64,000 nucleotides of DNA, from assembly GCA_029202845.1 (NCBI GenBank), contig CP119315.1, positions 317,501-381,500 on the forward strand, given 5' to 3'. Positions within the stretch are counted from its first letter, which is position 1, and the number at the start of each line of letters is the position of its first letter. Positions 58,909 to 64,000 of this stretch are shown here, piece by piece. The stretch is from Candidatus Sphingomonas colombiensis. Its GTDB lineage: Bacteria; Pseudomonadota; Alphaproteobacteria; Sphingomonadales; Sphingomonadaceae. Under the pieces are notes generated by a model. The model was given only the letters and a program-made list of their open reading frames with translations, was not told the origin of the DNA and ran no database searches. The translations under genes were made by a program, and so were the position numbers.

Positions 58909-61900
58909 ATGCGTAATAACCTGTTTCTGGGCGTGGCTGCGGCTGCGCTCCTCGTGCCGGTTGCGGCCATGGCACAGGAAACCACTTCGACGATTCGCGG
59001 CTCGGTAACATCGGGCGGCGCCCCGATCGCGGGCGCGACCGTGACGATCGTGAACGTGCCGACCGGCACGACCAGCACTTCCGTGACCGACGGCAACGGC
59101 GGCTTCATCGCCAACGGGCTTCGTCCGGGCGGGCCTTATACGGTCTCCGTATCGGCGACGGGCTACTCGAAGACCCAGATCACCGATATCAACACCACCG
59201 TCGCGCAGGCCTATGACCTTCCGATCGACCTCGGCACCGAAGGCTCCGACAACGACGTCATCGTTACCGCATCGAAGATCCCGAATGCGCGCACCGTCTC
59301 GCAGGGCCCCGCGACCGTACTGACCGCGGCGGACATCGCCAACGTCGCGACGATCAATCGCGACATCCGCGATCTGGAGCGTCGCGATCCCTTCGCCCGC
59401 CTCGACGACAGCCCCACGGGCGGCCGCGCTGTTTCGTTCGCCGGCCAGAACGCGCGCTACAACCGCTTCTCGGTCGATGGCGTGCCGATCACGGACAATT
59501 TCGGCCTCAACACCGATGGCCTGCCGAGCCGCCGCTCGCCGATCCCGCTCGATGCGATCGGCCAGTTCCAGGCGAAGGTCGCGCCTTATGACGTCCGCGA
59601 AGGCAACTTCCAGGGCGGCGCGATCAACATCGTGCTGAAATCCGGCACCAATCAGTTCCATGGCACCGGCTTCTATTCGTACATGGACAACGGCCTGGTC
59701 GGTAAGAACACCAAGCCCGGTCCCGGCATCCCCACCGGCTCGATCACCGTGCCATCGTTCAAGACCCAGAATTTCGGTGCGGAACTTTCCGGCCCGATCA
59801 TCAAGGACAAGCTGTTCTTCATGGTCGCGGGTGAGCGTCTGCGCGGCGGCCGCCCGATCGCGGAAGGCCCCGTCGACAACAACGTCGGCACCGCAATCCC
59901 CAACCTGACGCAGGCACAGGTCGATCTGGTGTCGCAGATCGCCAAGGACAAATACGGCTACAACACCGGCGGCGTGCTGCATGATCTGGGCGACAAGGAC
60001 GACCGCCTCGTCGCGCGCATCGACGCCAACCTGTCGGATCGCCAGCGCCTGTCGTTGACCTACACCTACGCCAATGACGCGATCAATCTGACGCAGAACA
60101 CCTTCTCGTCGATCACCACCGGCAGCCCGGGCCTCGGCCTGGCGTCGAACGCCTATATTCAGGGCAACCGTCTGCACACCGGCGTTGTCCAGTGGAACTC
60201 CGACTGGTCGGATACCTTCTCGACCGAAGCGCGCGCTTATTACAAGAATTACAAGCGCATCCAGGATCCGCTGCTCGGCCGTGGCTTCGCCCAGTTCCGC
60301 GTTTGCACCAATCCGACCAACAGCGTCGTCAACGCGATCAACTCCTCGGTTTCACCGATTGGTTGCGAGCGCAGCAGCGCGACCGAAGTCGGCACGGACG
60401 CAGTCGTTTCCTTCGGTCCGGACAGCTCGCGCCAGACCAATGAACTGCGCACCACGACCTGGGGCGGCCTGCTTCAGGCCCGCCTGACGATGAACAATCA
60501 CGACGTGCGCCTGTTCGGCGAGATGGCGGCCGTCAGCGTGTTCAACGCCTTCCTGCAGAACACCTCGGGCAATTATTATTTCGACTCGATCGCGGATTTC
60601 CAGGCCGGGCGCGCCAGCTCATTCGGTTATGGCAACGCGATCCCCTCGCTGAGCCCCAACGACGCGGCGGCGAACTTCCATTACCAGAGCTACACCTTCG
60701 GTATCATGGATCAGTGGCGCGTTTCGGATACGTTCAACGTCAGCTTCGGCATGCGTTACGATCTGTTCGCGCAGCATGACCGCCCGGCGCTGAGCCAGGC
60801 CTACGTCAATCGTTATCAGGGCGGCGCCTATGTGAACGGCCAGATCGTTACAGTCGGCCCGAACTCGGTCAACATCGGTGGTATCGGCCTGTTCCAGCCG
60901 CGCGTCGGCTTCGACTGGAAGCCCGCACCGCGCCTGAGCTTCCGCGGCGGCGCCGGTATTTTCGGCGGCGGCGCGCCGGACGTGTACGTTTCGAACAGCT
61001 TCTCGAACACCGGTGTGCTGACGAACTCGATCTCGATCAACCGCACCGCGACGGGCTATTCGGGTGCGACGACCGACATCCCGACCGGCGATGCGATCCT
61101 CAACAATGTCACCGGCAAGTCGATCCCTGCGGGGGCCAATACGCTGCTGACGAACGCGTCGGTTTCGTCAGCTGCACCGATCAACGCGATCGATCGCAAC
61201 TTCAAGACGCCATCGCAGTGGCGCGGCACGCTGAGCGGCGAATATAACGCCAATCTCGGGCCGCTCGGGGACAACTGGCTGCTCGGTGTGGACTTCCTGT
61301 ATTCCAAGGTCCGCAATCAGGTGTTCTTCACCGACATCCGCTCGACGCCGGTAACGGTGGCGGCGAATGCGCTGACGCCGGATGGTCGCATCCGTTATCA
61401 GAACGTCATCGACGGTCCGACCAGCACCAACACCAACACCGACATCCTGATGACCAACACGAACAAGGGCCGGGCGCTGATCGCGATCGGTCGCTTCGAC
61501 AAGTCGTGGGATATGGGGCTGAGCATCTACGGCAGCTACACCTTCCAGGACATCAAGGATCAGTCGCCCGCGACCTCCTCGACTGCCGGGTCGAATTATT
61601 CGAACGGTGCGTTCGTCGATGCGAACAACGTTTCGTACGGCACGTCGAACGATCAGGTTCGCCACATGTTCAAATATGGCGTGACGTTCGATCATGCCTT
61701 CTTCGGCGACAACAAGACCACGATCGCGCTGTTCGGCGAAACCCGCGTGGGCCGCCCGTTCAGCTATACCTTCCAGGATTTCGGCTCGGGTCGTTCGGCG
61801 GTGTTCGGCACCACCGGGCGCAGCACTGCGACCAGCACGGGTGGCAATCGTTACCTGATGTATGTGCCGCTGGTGAATGATCCACTGGTTTCGTACAGCT

Positions 61901-62400
61901 CGACCGATTACCAGAACAAGCTGAATGCGTTCATCGACTCCTCCGGCCTCGGCAAGTTCCGTGGCAAGGTCGCGCCGCGCAACGCGTTCAACTCGGCATG
62001 GTTCACCCGTCTCGACCTGCACGTCGCACAGGAATTGCCGACCGGCCTGTTCGGCTCGAAGGTTCAGGTGTTCGCCGACATCGAGAACTTCACTAACTTC
62101 CTCAACAAAAAGTGGGGCCAGCTGCGTGAATACGTCTTCCCGTACAATGCGGCGGTGACGCAGGTGCAGTGCCTGACCACAGCAACGGTGACGGGCCAGG
62201 GCGTCGTGCCTGTCGGCACCGCCGCCGCGAACAACCCGCAAGGGCTGCCGGCGGTACTCGCGACAAACACCTCACAGCAGTGCGCGCAATATCGCTACTC
62301 GCCGCTGGGTGGCACCAACGACTTCGTGAAGCCGACCGATCAGGTTTACGTGAACCAGTCGCTCTACACGATCCGCATCGGCGCGCGCTTCTCCTTCTAA
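58909..62400 (+). CDS. TonB-dependent receptor with N-terminal carboxypeptidase-regulatory-like domain
   Basis: A 1163-residue outer-membrane protein. A signal peptide (residues 1-23) is followed by a CarboxypepD_reg-like beta-sandwich (TIRGSVTSGGAPIAGATVTI, about 28-105), a plug domain (about 115-240, with FSVDGVPITDNFGLNTDGLP and GGAINIVLKSGTNQFHGTGF), and a large barrel ending in the aromatic C-terminus IRIGARFSF. The layout is Oar-like, used for protein or large-ligand traffic in some bacteria; the ligand is unknown. No TonB box or FecR-interacting signalling domain was recognised. An AGGGGAC ribosome site precedes the ATG, and the 172-base upstream region has an AT-rich TAATAAT near 58826. 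Confidence 0.92.
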   Translation: MRNNLFLGVAAAALLVPVAAMAQETTSTIRGSVTSGGAPIAGATVTIVNVPTGTTSTSVTDGNGGFIANGLRPGGPYTVSVSATGYSKTQITDINTTVAQAYDLPIDLGTEGSDNDVIVTASKIPNARTVSQGPATVLTAADIANVATINRDIRDLERRDPFARLDDSPTGGRAVSFAGQNARYNRFSVDGVPITDNFGLNTDGLPSRRSPIPLDAIGQFQAKVAPYDVREGNFQGGAINIVLKSGTNQFHGTGFYSYMDNGLVGKNTKPGPGIPTGSITVPSFKTQNFGAELSGPIIKDKLFFMVAGERLRGGRPIAEGPVDNNVGTAIPNLTQAQVDLVSQIAKDKYGYNTGGVLHDLGDKDDRLVARIDANLSDRQRLSLTYTYANDAINLTQNTFSSITTGSPGLGLASNAYIQGNRLHTGVVQWNSDWSDTFSTEARAYYKNYKRIQDPLLGRGFAQFRVCTNPTNSVVNAINSSVSPIGCERSSATEVGTDAVVSFGPDSSRQTNELRTTTWGGLLQARLTMNNHDVRLFGEMAAVSVFNAFLQNTSGNYYFDSIADFQAGRASSFGYGNAIPSLSPNDAAANFHYQSYTFGIMDQWRVSDTFNVSFGMRYDLFAQHDRPALSQAYVNRYQGGAYVNGQIVTVGPNSVNIGGIGLFQPRVGFDWKPAPRLSFRGGAGIFGGGAPDVYVSNSFSNTGVLTNSISINRTATGYSGATTDIPTGDAILNNVTGKSIPAGANTLLTNASVSSAAPINAIDRNFKTPSQWRGTLSGEYNANLGPLGDNWLLGVDFLYSKVRNQVFFTDIRSTPVTVAANALTPDGRIRYQNVIDGPTSTNTNTDILMTNTNKGRALIAIGRFDKSWDMGLSIYGSYTFQDIKDQSPATSSTAGSNYSNGAFVDANNVSYGTSNDQVRHMFKYGVTFDHAFFGDNKTTIALFGETRVGRPFSYTFQDFGSGRSAVFGTTGRSTATSTGGNRYLMYVPLVNDPLVSYSSTDYQNKLNAFIDSSGLGKFRGKVAPRNAFNSAWFTRLDLHVAQELPTGLFGSKVQVFADIENFTNFLNKKWGQLREYVFPYNAAVTQVQCLTTATVTGQGVVPVGTAAANNPQGLPAVLATNTSQQCAQYRYSPLGGTNDFVKPTDQVYVNQSLYTIRIGARFSF

Positions 62401-62424
62401 GCGATCGCCAATCGGCAAGCCTTT

Positions 62425-62454
62425 GGGCCGTCGTTCCTTCGGGAGCGGCGGCCC
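62425..62454 (+). terminator. Rho-independent-like terminator after the TonB-dependent receptor
   Basis: A 13-pair GC-rich stem (62425-62437 with 62442-62454, two G-T wobbles) is closed by a TTCG tetraloop, which is exceptionally stable as UUCG in RNA. It starts 25 bases after the receptor stop and is followed by TCTTGCTTTG, a weak T-rich tract. It should end the receptor transcript and separate it from the LytS/LytTR pair. Because the stem occupies this stretch, an apparent earlier start of the downstream kinase at 62423 is unlikely. Confidence 0.75.
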
Positions 62455-62497
62455 TCTTGCTTTGCACCGGCGCGATCGGGCGTGTAAGGCGATGGCG

Positions 62498-63658
62498 ATG
62501 GCGACCACGTTTTCCGCCCCAGCGACCGGCACGACGCCGTCAAACGGCGCGCGCTCCCCGCTCCCATTCGGGGGGGTATCGGCGCGAACTTCTCCGATGT
62601 TCGCCCGCCCGTTCTTCGAGGATAAGGCACGTGCCTTCTGGTTTCTCCAGGCGGCCGGCTGGTCGGGCTATCTCATCCTGCGCACCGTTTCGAGCATCTC
62701 GAACGGCTTCACCATGCAGGGCGTGGTCACCAATATCGTCGAGACGATCGTCGGCTATTGCATCACCCTGCTGCTCTCGACGCTATACGGCTATTATCGC
62801 AGCTTCCCGCGCATCGCCGGGATCATCCTGACGCTGCTGACGTTGGGCGCGGCGACATTCCTATATGCGCTGCTCGACACGTTTTCGTTCAGTTTCATCA
62901 AGTTCGCTGCGCCGGGCATCGATGTAAAACTGCTGATCGGCGCGCTGTTCCTCAATTTCACCGTGCTGGCCGGCTGGTCCGCGCTCTATTTCGGGATCAA
63001 TTTTTACCTGATCGTCGAGGAGCAGATCGATCAGATGCAGCATCTGGAGTTGCAGGCTTCCTCCGCGCAGCTCGCCATGTTGCGCTATCAGCTAAACCCG
63101 CATTTCCTGTTCAACACGCTCAATTCGATCTCCACGCTCGTGCTGCTGAAACAGACGGAGCGGGCCAACGCGATGCTCTCCCGCCTCGCTTCGTTCCTGC
63201 GCTATACGCTCGCCAATGAGCCGACCGCTGACGTCACGCTGGAGCAGGAAATCGAAACCCTGAAGCTCTATCTCGAGATCGAGAAGATGCGTTTCGAGGA
63301 TCGGCTGAAACCGAAATTCGATATCGATCCAGCGGTGGAGAAGGCGCATTTGCCCTCGCTGCTGCTCCAGCCACTGGTCGAAAACGCGATCAAATACGCG
63401 GTCACGCCACAAGAAGAAGGCGCCGAGATCCACATTACGGCGCGGCTCGCCGGGGATCGCGTGCAGATCGCCGTATCCGATACCGGTCCGGGCTTGCAGG
63501 GAACCAAAAACCGGCCAAGCCTTTCAACTGGTGTCGGCATCGCCAATATCAGGGAACGTCTGGCGCAGGCCTATGGGGCGGATCATCGTTTCGAGATCCA
63601 GGCCATGCCGCTGGGCGGGTTCGGGGTCGAAATCGAGATCCCGTTCCAGAATGAGTGA
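62498..63658 (+). CDS. LytS/YehU-type sensor histidine kinase
   Basis: A 386-residue membrane kinase of the His_kinase (PF06580-like) group. Four hydrophobic segments (about residues 50-165, including ITLLLSTLYGYY and LLTLGAATFLYALL) precede a short coil and the phospho-acceptor region LRYQLNPHFLFNTLNSIS. The HATPase domain has LLLQPLVENAIKYAV, AVSDTGPGL and GVGIANIRERL. The start at 62498 has AAGG eight bases upstream; an ATG two codons earlier is closer. The response regulator gene follows after 92 bases, so the pair is probably one operon. The signal is unknown. Confidence 0.9.
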   Translation: MATTFSAPATGTTPSNGARSPLPFGGVSARTSPMFARPFFEDKARAFWFLQAAGWSGYLILRTVSSISNGFTMQGVVTNIVETIVGYCITLLLSTLYGYYRSFPRIAGIILTLLTLGAATFLYALLDTFSFSFIKFAAPGIDVKLLIGALFLNFTVLAGWSALYFGINFYLIVEEQIDQMQHLELQASSAQLAMLRYQLNPHFLFNTLNSISTLVLLKQTERANAMLSRLASFLRYTLANEPTADVTLEQEIETLKLYLEIEKMRFEDRLKPKFDIDPAVEKAHLPSLLLQPLVENAIKYAVTPQEEGAEIHITARLAGDRVQIAVSDTGPGLQGTKNRPSLSTGVGIANIRERLAQAYGADHRFEIQAMPLGGFGVEIEIPFQNE

Positions 63659-63750
63659 GTAAGTGAGACAACAGGGGTGTGGATAAATGAAGGCGGCGCG
63701 CCGAGCAGAATGAATTGGGCGCGACGATCCTATTGGAGACTACCAAGGCA

Positions 63751-64000
63751 ATGACCATCCGCACCATTTTGGTCGACGACGAACCGTTGGCGATTCAGGG
63801 CCTCGAACTGCGGCTTCAAGCCCATGACGATGTTGAGATTATCGCCAAATGCCAGAACGGGCGCGAGGCGATCAGCGCGATCAAGACACATAAGCCCGAT
63901 CTTGTATTCCTGGACATCCAGATGCCCGGTTTTGACGGCTTCTCGGTCGTTCAGGGATTGCTCGAGGTAGAGCCCCCGCTGTTCGTATTCGTCACCGCTT
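63751..64000 (+). CDS. LytTR-type response regulator (partial, C-terminus outside window)
   Basis: The first 83 residues of a receiver domain are visible. The acidic pocket is ILVDDEPLAIQGLEL at the N-terminus, the phospho-acceptor Asp is in LVFLDIQMPGFDGFSV, and the switch Thr is in FVFVTA at the window edge. The class is inferred from the kinase next door, whose partners usually carry a LytTR DNA-binding domain; the domain itself is not visible. It starts at ATG 63751. Confidence 0.85.
   Translation, partial: MTIRTILVDDEPLAIQGLELRLQAHDDVEIIAKCQNGREAISAIKTHKPDLVFLDIQMPGFDGFSVVQGLLEVEPPLFVFVTA

Overview
The window looks like chromosome from a sphingomonad (Sphingomonadales, Alphaproteobacteria). 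The sequence is GC-rich, and genes are densely packed with many ATGA/GTGA stop-start overlaps. The clearest marker is an acyl carrier protein gene followed by a serine palmitoyltransferase gene (43094-44597), the entry to sphingolipid synthesis in this group. No insertion sequence, prophage, CRISPR array, rRNA or tRNA gene was recognised, so this appears to be ordinary core chromosome.

Layout. 1-2840 (minus): a coupled oxidative set, luciferase-like flavin monooxygenase, zinc alcohol dehydrogenase and epoxide-hydrolase-type enzyme (cut by the window edge). 2927-5801 (minus): cytochrome c maturation ccmF-ccmG-ccmH. 5927-7382 (minus): purU and a small exported protein. 7519-10317 (plus): trpG-trpD-trpC-moaC. 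10318-10801 holds no convincing gene. 10802-14039 (minus): mutY, an exported serine hydrolase and nudC, overlapping end to end. 14066-19447 (plus): dciA, two DsbA-like proteins and smc. 19414-27479 (mostly minus): a diguanylate cyclase, dedA (plus), a DJ-1/PfpI protein, a second member of the small exported family, then the run nadD-rsfS-rlmH-envC-ctpA-dsbB-coq7. 27501-35345: aqpZ, proA, small genes, msrB, ispH, thrB, rnhA, a DUF1508 protein, an FAD oxidoreductase and a lysophospholipase-like hydrolase.

35394-42583 is a Tad/Flp pilus assembly cluster (cpaA, B, C, D, E, tadB, tadC). It conspicuously lacks the motor ATPase CpaF and any pilin. 43094-51376 is the most interesting part: ACP, serine palmitoyltransferase, a CHASE3 hybrid histidine kinase, LptF and LptG permeases, a membrane fatty acid desaturase, and a 384-residue GNAT-like protein that I infer to be the bacterial ceramide synthase. 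Together they could make, sense and export sphingolipid to the outer membrane, a role LPS transport has in other Gram-negatives.

51431-58736 carries a small exported protein, kynA, a Cds1-type PLP enzyme, hisE, a HIT protein, an amino acid permease and ligA. The window ends with a large TonB-dependent receptor of the carboxypeptidase-regulatory-domain type, a strong hairpin terminator, and a LytS-type kinase with its LytTR-type response regulator (cut by the window edge). Function calls rest on motifs read by eye. No database search was run.
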